The notes beneath the pieces are model-generated. The model searched no databases, was not told the DNA's origin, and saw only the letters and a list, made by a program, of their open reading frames with translations. A stretch of 64,000 nt of DNA from JBMNSK01 sp050945155 (GTDB lineage: Bacteria > Actinomycetota > Coriobacteriia > Coriobacteriales > Eggerthellaceae), in NCBI GenBank assembly GCA_050945155.1, contig JBMNSK010000002.1, positions 1-64,000 of the forward strand, in the 5' to 3' direction. The position numbers and the translations under genes were made by a program. The first letter of the stretch is position 1; every line of letters starts with the position of its first letter. This document shows positions 50,451 through 58,302 of the stretch, piece by piece.

Positions 50451-50759
50451 ATGGATATGAAAAAAATGATGAAGCAAGCTCAGATGATGCAGCGCGAAAT
50501 GGCCAAAGCGCAGGAAGAAATTAAAGAAATGAGCTTTGATGCCTCTGCCGGTGGCGGAATGGTAAAGGCTACGGCACGTGGCGACATGTCCATCGAAAGC
50601 ATCGAAATTGATCCTGAGGCAGTAGACCCTGAAGATGTAGAAATGCTTCAAGATATGGTTATCGCAGCAGTTAATGAAGCGCTCCGTGGTGTTGGTGAAA
50701 TGAGTGAGGCTCGCATGAATGCTGTAACGGGCGGTATGAACATCCCCGGTTTGGGCTAG
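50451..50759 (+). CDS. YbaB/EbfC nucleoid-associated protein
   Basis: A 102-residue DNA-binding dimer common between dnaX and recR. Start M-K-K-M-M-K-Q-A-Q-M-M-Q and the conserved G-G-G-M-V-K-A-T-A-R-G block near 38-50 identify the family. ATG 50451 has TTGGAGGT upstream, so a TTG 18 bases earlier, which lies in that sequence, is not used. Met content is high, as typical. Conserved dnaX-ybaB-recR order. Confidence 0.93.
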   Translation: MDMKKMMKQAQMMQREMAKAQEEIKEMSFDASAGGGMVKATARGDMSIESIEIDPEAVDPEDVEMLQDMVIAAVNEALRGVGEMSEARMNAVTGGMNIPGLG

Positions 50760-50764
50760 AAAAC

Positions 50765-51364
50765 ATGCAGGCTGCTCCTTCTATTCAAAAACTTCTCGAC
50801 GAGCTTGAGCGTATGCCCGGCGTGGGCCCTAAAAGCGCCCAGCGCATTGCCTATTGGATGCTCAATACTGACAAAGAAACGGTCTTAGGACTTGTTGGTG
50901 CAATCGTCGAGGCAAAAGAAACCGTTCATTTTTGCAAGCGGTGTTTCAATTACGCTGAGGACGAGTTCTGTGAAATCTGCTCTTCTCCAAAACGCGACTC
51001 GTCCATCATTTGTGTCGTATCCGAACCTCGCGATATTCCGCCCATTGAGCGCAGCGGGGCTTTCCATGGGCTCTACCATGTACTGGGTGGGGTGCTTTCC
51101 CCTATGGAAGGTATCGGGCCGAACCAACTTCATATCGCAGAGCTTATGAAGCGCCTGGGCGAAGAAGATATTACTGAGGTTTTGCTAGCCACCGATCCGA
51201 ACGTAGAAGGGGAGACAACCGCATCTTACCTTGCTCGCCTCATCAAACCCTTGGGCCTTCACGTTACCCGTCTCGCAAGCGGCCTTCCGGTCGGAGGCGA
51301 TTTAGAGTTTGCCGATGAGGTGACACTCGGTCGTGCCATCGAGGCAAGACGCACCATCTCGTAA
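50765..51364 (+). CDS. recR: Recombination mediator RecR
   Basis: Zinc-finger and Toprim protein that works with RecO/RecF in gap repair. Order: helix-hairpin-helix G-V-G-P-K-S-A-Q-R-I near the start, C4 zinc finger (C-K-R-C ... C-E-I-C), then Toprim with V-V-S-E-P-R-D and the later G-L-P-V-G-G-D-L-E-F-A-D-E-V-T. 199 residues. ATG five bases after ybaB; translation coupled. The dnaX-ybaB-recR set ends here. Confidence 0.96.
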   Translation: MQAAPSIQKLLDELERMPGVGPKSAQRIAYWMLNTDKETVLGLVGAIVEAKETVHFCKRCFNYAEDEFCEICSSPKRDSSIICVVSEPRDIPPIERSGAFHGLYHVLGGVLSPMEGIGPNQLHIAELMKRLGEEDITEVLLATDPNVEGETTASYLARLIKPLGLHVTRLASGLPVGGDLEFADEVTLGRAIEARRTIS

Positions 51365-51655
51365 TGCCCTTTCTGCAGCAGCAGAGATACCGCCAAATAT
51401 ATCCATGGAAGGCCTGCTTTCACTGAAGACATGACGAGGAGCCTCGATGCGGAGAAGGACCACTTAGTGGTTTGGTATTACGTGTAGAGATATCATTGGT
51501 GACAGCATAGACTTTGAAAAAAGCACTTGTCTTTTGGTGGTATCTCGGAGCGCGGATTACGAGATATGAACCATAAAGCTAATAAGAAGCGCAGTCCGGT
51601 GTGCAGACTTCTTCTCCCTGTTTCCTATCTCTGTGGTAAAAGGTCAGATTTGCTG

Positions 51656-51664
51656 TGCTATACT
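51656..51664 (+). promoter_or_regulatory. Extended -10 promoter element for the amino-acid ABC operon
   Basis: TGCTATACT with TG at the extended position, 61 bases before the lipoprotein start. No clear -35. Confidence 0.5.
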
Positions 51665-51682
51665 CATGTGGCTTTAGTGCAG

Positions 51683-51692
51683 TAATGCATTA
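51683..51692. promoter_or_regulatory. Operator-like palindrome
   Basis: TAATGCATTA, perfect 10-base palindrome shortly downstream of the transporter -10 element, a usual spot for a repressor such as an amino-acid-responsive one. Short palindromes arise by chance too. Confidence 0.35.
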
Positions 51693-51725
51693 GTGCTTTT
51701 CTGTAATAGAGGGGAAGGTAAGGTC

Positions 51726-52565
51726 ATGAAAAAACGTTTCGTGATAGTTATGGCTCTTGCATCTGCAATGGTGCTTGCCTTAGTTGCCCTAGCTGGTTGC
51801 GGCGGCAGCCAGACCGAGGAGAGCAGCACAGGCGCAGTTGCAACGAACAAACTCATCGTTGGTTTTGACCAGGAATATCCACCGTACGGATATGTTGGCG
51901 ACGACGGTGAGTACACTGGTTTCGACCTGGATCTTGCTAAAGAAGTAGCCCAGCGCAATGGCTGGGAAATTGAACTTCAGGCTATTGACTGGGACGCAAA
52001 GGATGCACTCCTTGAGAGCGGTAGCATCAACTGCATCTGGAACGGCTTTACTCAGGAAGGCCGCGAGGGTCAGTATGCATTCTCAGAGCCTTACATGCTT
52101 AATTCTCAGGTTATTGTGGTGAAGGCTGATTCAGACATTAAGTCTTTTGACGACTTAGCCGACAAGATTGTTGTCACCCAGAAAGGATCTGCGGCTTTAG
52201 AGAACCTGCAGACCGAAAATGCTGACGGCGGCAACAAGGACCTAGCTGATACATTCAAGGAACTTCAGACCATTGCTGACTACAACAACGCATTTATGCA
52301 GCTCGATTCTGGCGTAGTTGACGCAGTTGCTTGCGACTATTCCATCGCTCAGTATCAGATGTCTGCCAATGAAGGCAAGTATGTTCAGCTTGAAACCCCA
52401 CTTTCTGAAGAGCACTATGCCGTAGGATTTAAGACCGACGACACGGCAACCGCTCAGAAGGTTACCGACACCCTGCGTGATATGTATAACGATGGAACGG
52501 TTGAGGAAATCTGCAAGAAGTATGAGGACCAGGGCCTTTCATTCGACAACTGGATTTTGAAGTAA
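51726..52565 (+). CDS. Polar amino-acid ABC transporter, substrate-binding lipoprotein
   Basis: Extracellular binding protein of the family 3 (polar amino acid) type. Signal and lipobox: basic M-K-K-R, a hydrophobic core and L-A-G-C with the lipidated Cys25. The mature part begins with a Ser/Glu/Thr linker and contains G-F-D-Q-E-Y-P-P-Y-G-Y, G-F-D-L-D-L-A-K-E-V, and F-T-Q-E-G-R-E-G-Q-Y-A-F-S-E-P-Y. Cystine, glutamine or basic amino acids are possible ligands; not decidable. Start at ATG 51726 with GGGGAAGG upstream. A 182-base gap with three inverted repeats follows before the permease. Confidence 0.93.
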   Translation: MKKRFVIVMALASAMVLALVALAGCGGSQTEESSTGAVATNKLIVGFDQEYPPYGYVGDDGEYTGFDLDLAKEVAQRNGWEIELQAIDWDAKDALLESGSINCIWNGFTQEGREGQYAFSEPYMLNSQVIVVKADSDIKSFDDLADKIVVTQKGSAALENLQTENADGGNKDLADTFKELQTIADYNNAFMQLDSGVVDAVACDYSIAQYQMSANEGKYVQLETPLSEEHYAVGFKTDDTATAQKVTDTLRDMYNDGTVEEICKKYEDQGLSFDNWILK

Positions 52566-52588
52566 CGCAGATAGTAGCAAGAAACACT

Positions 52589-52620
52589 GACGGGCAGGCG
52601 GCTTAAGCTGCCTGCCCGTC
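52589..52620 (+). repeat. Hairpin 1 in the ABC transporter gap
   Basis: An almost uninterrupted 32-base inverted repeat: GACGGGCAGGC (52589-52599) pairs with GCCTGCCCGTC (52610-52620), and the middle GCTT/AAGC closes further. No U-run follows, so it is not a standard terminator; a stabilising 3' structure for the binding-protein message is likely. Confidence 0.75.
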
Positions 52621-52656
52621 CTGCGATAGGTAAAGATGCAAGGGATATCGCAGGAC
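52618..52656 (+). repeat. Hairpin 2 in the ABC transporter gap
   Basis: GTCCTGCGATA (52618-52628) pairs with TATCGCAGGAC (52646-52656), loop 17 bases. Its left arm shares three bases with hairpin 1. Confidence 0.7.
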
Positions 52657-52661
52657 AACGA

Positions 52662-52708
52662 TTCAACATGCGGTTTATGCGCGAATACGAAGATTAAAGC
52701 ATGTTGAA
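52662..52708 (+). repeat. Hairpin 3 in the ABC transporter gap
   Basis: TTCAACATGC (52662-52671) pairs with GCATGTTGAA (52699-52708), loop 27 bases. It ends 39 bases before the permease start. Confidence 0.65.
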
Positions 52709-52747
52709 ATCTCATGCCGACAGATAGTTTGAAGGAAGGCTGGTCGC

Positions 52748-53401
52748 GTGGAATTCGCAACCATGATGGAGATTCTGCTCTCGGGTTTAGTTTTTACCCT
52801 GCAGATATTTTTCATCACCCTCATAGGCTCGCTTCCGCTGGGTATTCTCGTGGCACTTGGACGTATGAGTCGCTTCAAAGTGGTGTCATGGATTTTTAGA
52901 ATCTATATTTCCATCATGCGCGGAACGCCGTTAATGCTTCAACTGATGGCCTTGATGTTTGGGCCCTTCTACCTCTTCGGCTTACAGCTTGGACAGGACT
53001 GGAAATACATTGCCTGTTCACTCGGCTTTATTCTCAACTATGCTGCCTACTTCGCGGAAATCTATCGAAGTGGCATTCAGTCAATTCCGGTTGGCCAATA
53101 CGAAGCCGCTTCAGTATTAGGCTATTCTCGTGGTCAAACCTTCATGAAGATTATTCTTCCCCAGGTAATAAAGCGAATTCTTCCTGCTATGGGAAATGAA
53201 ATTATTACGCTTGTGAAGGATACATCACTCGCTTTTGTTCTGGGCGTCATGGAAATGTTTACGCAAGCAAAGGCATTGGCCGCAAGCCAAGTCAGCATGA
53301 TTCCTTATGCTATTGCTGCCCTTATTTACTGGGGTCTCAACCTCATCATTGAGTTCATCCTTAACCGGGTTGAGAAAAGACTTAACTACTACCACGAGTA
53401 A
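52748..53401 (+). CDS. Amino-acid ABC transporter permease
   Basis: A 217-residue HisM/GlnP-type inner-membrane subunit with about five spans. The transport-protein signature with the EAA loop is G-Q-Y-E-A-A-S-V-L-G-Y-S-R-G-Q-T-F-M-K-I near residues 116-135; M-R-G-T-P-L-M-L-Q-L is near 58-67. The start is GTG with GAAGGAAGG eight bases upstream; the later ATGs would cut the first helix. Two bases after it, the ATPase frame opens. Together with the upstream lipoprotein it forms an importer. Confidence 0.94.
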   Translation: MEFATMMEILLSGLVFTLQIFFITLIGSLPLGILVALGRMSRFKVVSWIFRIYISIMRGTPLMLQLMALMFGPFYLFGLQLGQDWKYIACSLGFILNYAAYFAEIYRSGIQSIPVGQYEAASVLGYSRGQTFMKIILPQVIKRILPAMGNEIITLVKDTSLAFVLGVMEMFTQAKALAASQVSMIPYAIAALIYWGLNLIIEFILNRVEKRLNYYHE

Positions 53402-53415
53402 GGATGAGGCATACC

Positions 53416-54258
53416 ATGGTATTTGGAAAAAAGAAAGAAACGACCGAAACTTTTCCCGAGGAACTTCTCGAGGCAAAGCCTGTAGAAACGCAGGCTGGAG
53501 GTGTGCTTGCGCGCCTTGAGCACGCACGTAAGTCATTTGGTGACACCGAGGTTCTCAAAGATATCTCTATTGAAGTGACGCAAGGAGAAGTTCTTGCCAT
53601 TATCGGACCGTCAGGTGGTGGCAAATCAACACTTTTGCGTTGCTTTACGCTTCTTGAAACCCTTGACTCTGGCTCTCTTTCCTACGGCGACCTCGTTGTG
53701 TGCAAGGATAGCGAGAACGGATCTGAATACTCGTCGAAGCAGGTACTTGCTCGTGCAAAGACTCGATTTGGTCTCGTATTCCAAAACTTCAACCTCTTTC
53801 CTCACTACACCGTTATTAAAAACATCACGGACGCGCCCATTCATGTTCAAAAACTTCCCGAAGATGCTGTGATGAAACGTGGGTATGCGCTCTTGAAAAA
53901 GATGGGTCTTGAAGGTAAGGAAGATCTTGTTCCCAATGAGCTTTCGGGCGGGCAGCAGCAGCGTGTTGCCATTGCCCGTGCCCTTATGCTCAATCCCGAC
54001 CTTCTCTTCTTTGACGAGCCAACAAGTGCACTTGACCCTGAACTGACCACCGAAGTATTGCGCGTCATTCGCGAACTTGCGGAAGAGCATATGACCATGG
54101 TCATTGTCACGCATGAAATGGCTTTTGCGCGTGATGTGGCGGACCGTATCATCTTTATGGATGGCGGTGTTGTGGTAGAAGAAGGCAAGGCTAAAGAACT
54201 TCTCAGTGCGCCAAAACAACAGCGTACGCGTGAATTCCTCTCCAATTACAACCAGTAG
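53416..54258 (+). CDS. Amino-acid ABC transporter ATP-binding protein
   Basis: Energises the importer. Walker A G-P-S-G-G-G-K-S-T at 64-72, Q-loop F-Q-N-F-N-L-F, signature L-S-G-G-Q-Q-Q-R, Walker B L-L-F-F-D-E-P-T-S-A-L-D and H-switch T-H-E-M-A-F-A. A polar N-terminal extension of about 30 residues precedes the domain, unusual for this class. Start is either ATG 53416, with GATGAGG upstream, or ATG 53404; the first is preferred. GlnQ/HisP-like, fits a polar amino-acid importer. Confidence 0.94.
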   Translation: MVFGKKKETTETFPEELLEAKPVETQAGGVLARLEHARKSFGDTEVLKDISIEVTQGEVLAIIGPSGGGKSTLLRCFTLLETLDSGSLSYGDLVVCKDSENGSEYSSKQVLARAKTRFGLVFQNFNLFPHYTVIKNITDAPIHVQKLPEDAVMKRGYALLKKMGLEGKEDLVPNELSGGQQQRVAIARALMLNPDLLFFDEPTSALDPELTTEVLRVIRELAEEHMTMVIVTHEMAFARDVADRIIFMDGGVVVEEGKAKELLSAPKQQRTREFLSNYNQ

Positions 54259-54387
54259 ATTTTTCCTTCTTATCACCGAATTCTTGACGGATTTTTGTTG
54301 CGAATATTGCGAGTCTGTGGAGAACCCGGGATTTGGCTAACGGAAAGATGACGAAAAAGTGCAGGCGAGTTTCTGCGCGTAAATCGG

Positions 54388-54396
54388 TGCTATCTT
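54388..54396 (+). promoter_or_regulatory. Possible extended -10 element for htrA
   Basis: TGCTATCTT, 63 bases before the protease start. It resembles the extended -10s before eno and the amidohydrolase but its hexamer is weaker. Confidence 0.35.
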
Positions 54397-54459
54397 GGTC
54401 TCGCATTTTAGCGAACGCAGTATGTGCTGACTTTAAGCCAGTGGCAAGAGGGAGTGGAA

Positions 54460-55983
54460 ATGAACCAAGGACCAAACCAGAATCGAAATGGCAATGGACA
54501 TCCCGAGCCCCCACTGACTCAAGGCAACACAGACAGCGCAAGCGCACCTTACACAACACAGGATTTGGGAGGACAGGCACCGAAACCCCCTGAGGCTCCT
54601 CAGTCTGCAGGAGAAGCTCAACACGCAGGAGCGACTTCAGCACCTTACGCCGGTCAACACGCAGGATCGACGCAACGACTTGACTCAGGTTATTCTGCGC
54701 AGACCCAGTCTGCAAGTACTCAGCAGATACCACAGGGGACGGTGCCCTCCCAGAAGTCCCGTTTCAAGAAACATGCTTCGGTCGTTGCGGCCACCTCTTC
54801 TGGAAACCGTGTTTTCCTTAAAGCTTTCCTCGGTGCATTACTCGCCTGTGTCCTTGCCTTAGGCGTCTATACGATTTTCTTTGGCGGCTCTGGACGGTCG
54901 ACCATAATCGGCTCGAGCGGCTCAACCGATATCACCGCTTCAGACGACAGCACGACGCTTGCTGAACAGGTAGCTGAAAAGGACCTGCCTTCGGTCGCAT
55001 CCATTTATGTATATTCGAACTCTGCCAACATGTACGGTGGTCAGTCAGGATCTTCGAGCGTTTCAAGCTTAGGCAGCGGAGTAGTTCTTTCAGCTGATGG
55101 CTATATCATTACGAATTACCACGTTATTGCTGATGCGGATTCTCTTAAGGTTACCGTCGGTGGCAAAGAATACGATGCTGACGTTGTTGGTTATGATGCT
55201 TCTTCCGACATTGCTGTTGTGAAAGCGAAAAACGCTTCCGATTTAACACCTATTGAGATTGGTGATTCAGACAGCATCAAAACGGGCGAATGGGTGATGA
55301 CTCTTGGTAGCCCCTACGGTCTTGAACAGTCCGTTGCAACCGGTATTGTGTCTGCAACGAATCGCTCCCAGGTTATTTCGGGATCGAGTGAAAACGGTGG
55401 GTCAAGTTCGAATCAACCAACCATTTATACCAATATGATTCAAACCGACGCAGCTATTAACCCTGGCAATTCTGGCGGCGCTTTGGTTGATGCAGACGGT
55501 AAGCTTATTGGAATCAATACCCTTATTGCTTCGTATTCGGGTTCCTATTCGGGTGTTGGTTTTGCTATTCCTTCAAACTATGCCATTAACCTGGCTCAAC
55601 AGATTATTGATGGAAAGACTCCAACTCATGCCAAGCTCGGCGTTACGATGGCTACCGTTACGTCAGAAAATGCCCAGATGTATGGCTTAGCTACCGATTC
55701 CGGTGTCTATGTCAACTCTGTCGAAAGTGGATCTGGCGCTGAGCAGGCAGGCATTAAGTCTGGCGATATCATCACTTCGTTTGACGGTAAGGAAGTTAAA
55801 TCAACTTCGGAGCTCATGCTTGCAATCAGGGAGAAGAATGCGGGCGATACCGTGAAGATTCAGGTGAACAGAGACGGCCAAACGCAGGAATTTGACGTAA
55901 AACTTGGCTCTGATGAGGGAAGTCAAAGCAAATCTCAACAGGAGAGCGGAAGTTCAACTTTAAACGACCTTCTTGGTCAGTAA
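54460..55983 (+). CDS. HtrA/DegP-like membrane-anchored serine protease
   Basis: An envelope quality-control protease. Residues 1-115 are cytoplasmic, Gln/Pro/Ser/Thr-rich and disordered; a membrane helix follows at about 118-140. The trypsin-like domain has the triad His221 (T-N-Y-H-V), Asp250 (S-S-D-I-A-V-V) and Ser338 (G-N-S-G-G-A-L). A single PDZ domain covers about 395-495, with a Ser/Gln tail. ATG 54460 has AGAGGGAG upstream. Actinobacterial HtrA/PepD share this layout. Transcribed separately, ending in a good terminator. Confidence 0.94.
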   Translation: MNQGPNQNRNGNGHPEPPLTQGNTDSASAPYTTQDLGGQAPKPPEAPQSAGEAQHAGATSAPYAGQHAGSTQRLDSGYSAQTQSASTQQIPQGTVPSQKSRFKKHASVVAATSSGNRVFLKAFLGALLACVLALGVYTIFFGGSGRSTIIGSSGSTDITASDDSTTLAEQVAEKDLPSVASIYVYSNSANMYGGQSGSSSVSSLGSGVVLSADGYIITNYHVIADADSLKVTVGGKEYDADVVGYDASSDIAVVKAKNASDLTPIEIGDSDSIKTGEWVMTLGSPYGLEQSVATGIVSATNRSQVISGSSENGGSSSNQPTIYTNMIQTDAAINPGNSGGALVDADGKLIGINTLIASYSGSYSGVGFAIPSNYAINLAQQIIDGKTPTHAKLGVTMATVTSENAQMYGLATDSGVYVNSVESGSGAEQAGIKSGDIITSFDGKEVKSTSELMLAIREKNAGDTVKIQVNRDGQTQEFDVKLGSDEGSQSKSQQESGSSTLNDLLGQ

Positions 55984-55997
55984 GAACCCAAGATTTC

Positions 55998-56026
55998 AGG
56001 CCTCGCATTTGCGGGGCCTTTTTTTA
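55998..56026 (+). terminator. Intrinsic terminator after htrA
   Basis: AGGCCTCGC, loop ATTT, GCGGGGCCT, then seven T. Nine base pairs including one G-U. Confidence 0.93.
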
Positions 56027-56041
56027 TCGACATTTCTCGGT

Positions 56042-56070
56042 TTGAGCTGTGTTTTCGGTTAGTATAGATA
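56042..56070 (+). promoter_or_regulatory. Candidate promoter for the pyrH cluster
   Basis: TTGAGC at 56042-56047 and TATAGATA at 56063-56070 (spacer 15-17 by choice of hexamer), directly after the htrA terminator. Moderate match only. Confidence 0.45.
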
Positions 56071-56104
56071 CGGCCTTTTGAGACAAAAACGAAGGGATGA
56101 CTCT

Positions 56105-56821
56105 ATGGCGAGTGATTATAAGTACAAGCGCGTCCTGCTTAAGCTCTCGGGTGAGGCTCTTGCAGGGGATTTAGGTTATGGCATCGACCCGAAGGTGGTT
56201 GATGATCTCGCCGAGGAAATCGGTGCAATTGTTCATGACGGTGTCCAACTCGCCATTGTTGTTGGTGGCGGCAATATTTTCCGTGGCATGGCGGCAAGTG
56301 CTGAAGGTATGGACCGAGCACAAGCAGACTATATCGGCATGCTTGCTACGGTTATGAATGCGCTTGCGCTTCAAGATGCTTTTGAACGCCATGGTATTTA
56401 TTCGCGAGTGCAAAGCGCCATTACGATGCAGGAAGTTTCCGAGCCGTATATTCGCCGCCGCGCAGTACGCCACCTTGAGAAAGGGCGTGTGGTTATTCTC
56501 GCTGCCGGAACCGGCAATCCCTATTTCACGACAGATACGACGGCGGCCCTTCGTGCATGCGAACTTGATGTTGACTGCCTCATGAAGGCAACCAAAGTTG
56601 ACGGAGTCTACGATAGTGACCCAACCAAGAATCCGGATGCAAAACTCTATACCCATCTCAGCTATATGGATGTTCTTTCAAAAGGGCTGAACGTGATGGA
56701 TTCGACGGCTACATCCCTTTGTATGGACAACCATTTACCCATGATTGTTTTCAACCTCACCAAGAAGGGCAATATTTCACGAGCTTTGCGCGGTGAAAAC
56801 GTAGGAACAACGGTAGAATAA
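56105..56821 (+). CDS. pyrH: UMP kinase
   Basis: Phosphorylates UMP to UDP; hexameric, allosterically regulated by UTP and GTP. 238 residues with L-L-K-L-S-G-E-A-L-A-G near the N terminus, V-G-G-G-N-I-F-R-G and G-T-G-N-P-Y-F-T-T-D-T-T-A-A. ATG 56105 has GAAGGGATGA upstream and is preferred to a TTG at 56078. It is followed by frr, a common bacterial pair. Confidence 0.96.
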   Translation: MASDYKYKRVLLKLSGEALAGDLGYGIDPKVVDDLAEEIGAIVHDGVQLAIVVGGGNIFRGMAASAEGMDRAQADYIGMLATVMNALALQDAFERHGIYSRVQSAITMQEVSEPYIRRRAVRHLEKGRVVILAAGTGNPYFTTDTTAALRACELDVDCLMKATKVDGVYDSDPTKNPDAKLYTHLSYMDVLSKGLNVMDSTATSLCMDNHLPMIVFNLTKKGNISRALRGENVGTTVE

Positions 56822-56874
56822 AAAACCATAAACGTCATGAACGCATGTGGCAGGCCAAGTGAAAGGAGCTTCAC

Positions 56875-57432
56875 ATGGTTGATGAGATTTTACTCGAGGC
56901 TGAAGAGCGAATGGAAAAAGCCATCTCCAACCTCCACAGCAATTTTAATGCGGTACGAACTGGTAGGGCGAATGCCATGGTTCTTGACCGTATTGAGATT
57001 GACTACTACGGGCAGCCGACACCCATCAACCAGGTAGCAGGTATCAAAACCCCTGATGCCCACCTCTTGGTTATTGAACCCTGGGACAAGGGTGTACTTG
57101 GCGCCATTGAGAAGGCTATTCAGGAAAGCGACTTGGGCGTCAACCCAAACAATGATGGTTCGGTCATTCGTCTTCCTTTCCCGGCACTTACCGAGGAGCG
57201 CAGGCGTGAGCTTGTTAAGCAGTGCAAGACCTATACTGAGGAGGCGCGTGTTGCTCTGCGCAATGCACGGCGCGATGCCAATTCTGCTGTGAATAAGGCG
57301 ACTAAGGAAGATAGTCTTTCTGAGGATGACAAACGTCGTGCCGAAGACGACATTCAGAAATTGACTGACCGTTATGTGGAAAAGGTAGACGAGCTTTTCA
57401 AGAAAAAAGAAGCTGAACTCATGGAGATTTAG
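56875..57432 (+). CDS. frr: Ribosome recycling factor
   Basis: Splits post-termination ribosomes with EF-G. 185 residues, the usual length, with R-T-G-R-A-N-A, P-I-N-Q-V-A-G-I, P-L-T-E-E-R-R-like P-A-L-T-E-E-R-R-R-E-L-V and the long C-terminal helix. The ATG follows AAAGGAG. Sits between pyrH and uppS, as usual. Confidence 0.97.
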   Translation: MVDEILLEAEERMEKAISNLHSNFNAVRTGRANAMVLDRIEIDYYGQPTPINQVAGIKTPDAHLLVIEPWDKGVLGAIEKAIQESDLGVNPNNDGSVIRLPFPALTEERRRELVKQCKTYTEEARVALRNARRDANSAVNKATKEDSLSEDDKRRAEDDIQKLTDRYVEKVDELFKKKEAELMEI

Positions 57433-57522
57433 TTCATCGCTTTTGCGCACGCGCTTGTCTATAAGGACTGAAAAACCTATGAGGTTGTCCAATCCTTATC
57501 GGAGAACAAGAGGACTTTTCGT

Positions 57523-58302
57523 TTGAATAAAGATCTCGATTACATATTTCCGAATCCACCGCATGATGCAAATCCCGCTGACTTAAAGGTCGAGGCTATC
57601 CCTGAACATATTGCCATCATCATGGATGGCAATGGCCGATGGGCTCAGCGTCGTGGCAAGGTGCGTCTTCAGGGGCACAGTGCAGGGATCGAAGCGGTGC
57701 GCGAAGCAATTCGAACGTCTTCAGATTTGGGTGTTCGCTATCTCACCATCTATTCATTCTCTTCTGAGAATTGGAAACGTCCTCAAGACGAGGTCACGGG
57801 ACTCATGAACTTATTTGCGAAAACGATGCTCGCAGAGGTTGATGGCCTTGACGAAGAAAATGTACGCGTTATGACCATTGGCAATTTAGATGCATTGCCT
57901 AAGGCGACGCGTGAGGCGTTTGAGAAAGCATGGAAGCAGACCTGCGAGAATACCGGGATGACCCTTGTCGTTGCCGTGAACTACGGTGGGCGCGGGGAAA
58001 TACTTGATGCTGCTAATGCCTGCGCACGAGAGGCCTATGAAGCTGCTAAGAGCGGCAAAGATTTTGTGCCGATAAGTGCTGATGCGTTCTCTAACCACCT
58101 CTATACGTCTAAAATTCCTGATCCCGATTTATTGATTCGCACGAGCGGGGAACGCCGCATTTCCAATTTTTTGTTATGGCAAAGTGCCTACACGGAATTC
58201 GTGTGTACACCGGTGCTCTGGCCTGATTTCGATCGATATGAGCTCTTACGCTGTCTTTTGGATTACCAGAAGAGAAGCAGGCGTTTCGGAGCGGTGGAAT
58301 AA
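57523..58302 (+). CDS. uppS: Undecaprenyl diphosphate synthase
   Basis: Cis-prenyltransferase that makes the C55 lipid carrier for wall synthesis. The catalytic Asp35 lies in I-M-D-G-N-G-R-W-A; S-S-E-N-W-x-R-P, and the C-terminal D-L-L-I-R-T-S-G-E-x-R-x-S-N-F-x-L-W-Q signature are intact. TTG start with AAGAGGAC upstream; 259 residues, with an N-terminal extension of about 28. Its TAA overlaps the cdsA ATG by one base. Confidence 0.95.
   Translation: MNKDLDYIFPNPPHDANPADLKVEAIPEHIAIIMDGNGRWAQRRGKVRLQGHSAGIEAVREAIRTSSDLGVRYLTIYSFSSENWKRPQDEVTGLMNLFAKTMLAEVDGLDEENVRVMTIGNLDALPKATREAFEKAWKQTCENTGMTLVVAVNYGGRGEILDAANACAREAYEAAKSGKDFVPISADAFSNHLYTSKIPDPDLLIRTSGERRISNFLLWQSAYTEFVCTPVLWPDFDRYELLRCLLDYQKRSRRFGAVE

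Larger units (their letters stand above)
51365..51725. other. Gap between recR and the amino-acid transporter
   Basis: 361 non-coding bases. No persuasive open frame or RNA structure. Near its right end an extended -10 (TGCTATACT, 51656-51664) marks the transporter promoter, and the 10-base palindrome TAATGCATTA at 51683-51692 lies around 12-20 bases after the expected start, a repressor-like place. The left part may be decayed sequence; I cannot identify it. Confidence 0.5.

Noticed and set aside
51365..51655. A decayed gene between recR and the transporter
   Set aside because: No frame longer than background or recognisable peptide fragment; not enough to call a pseudogene.
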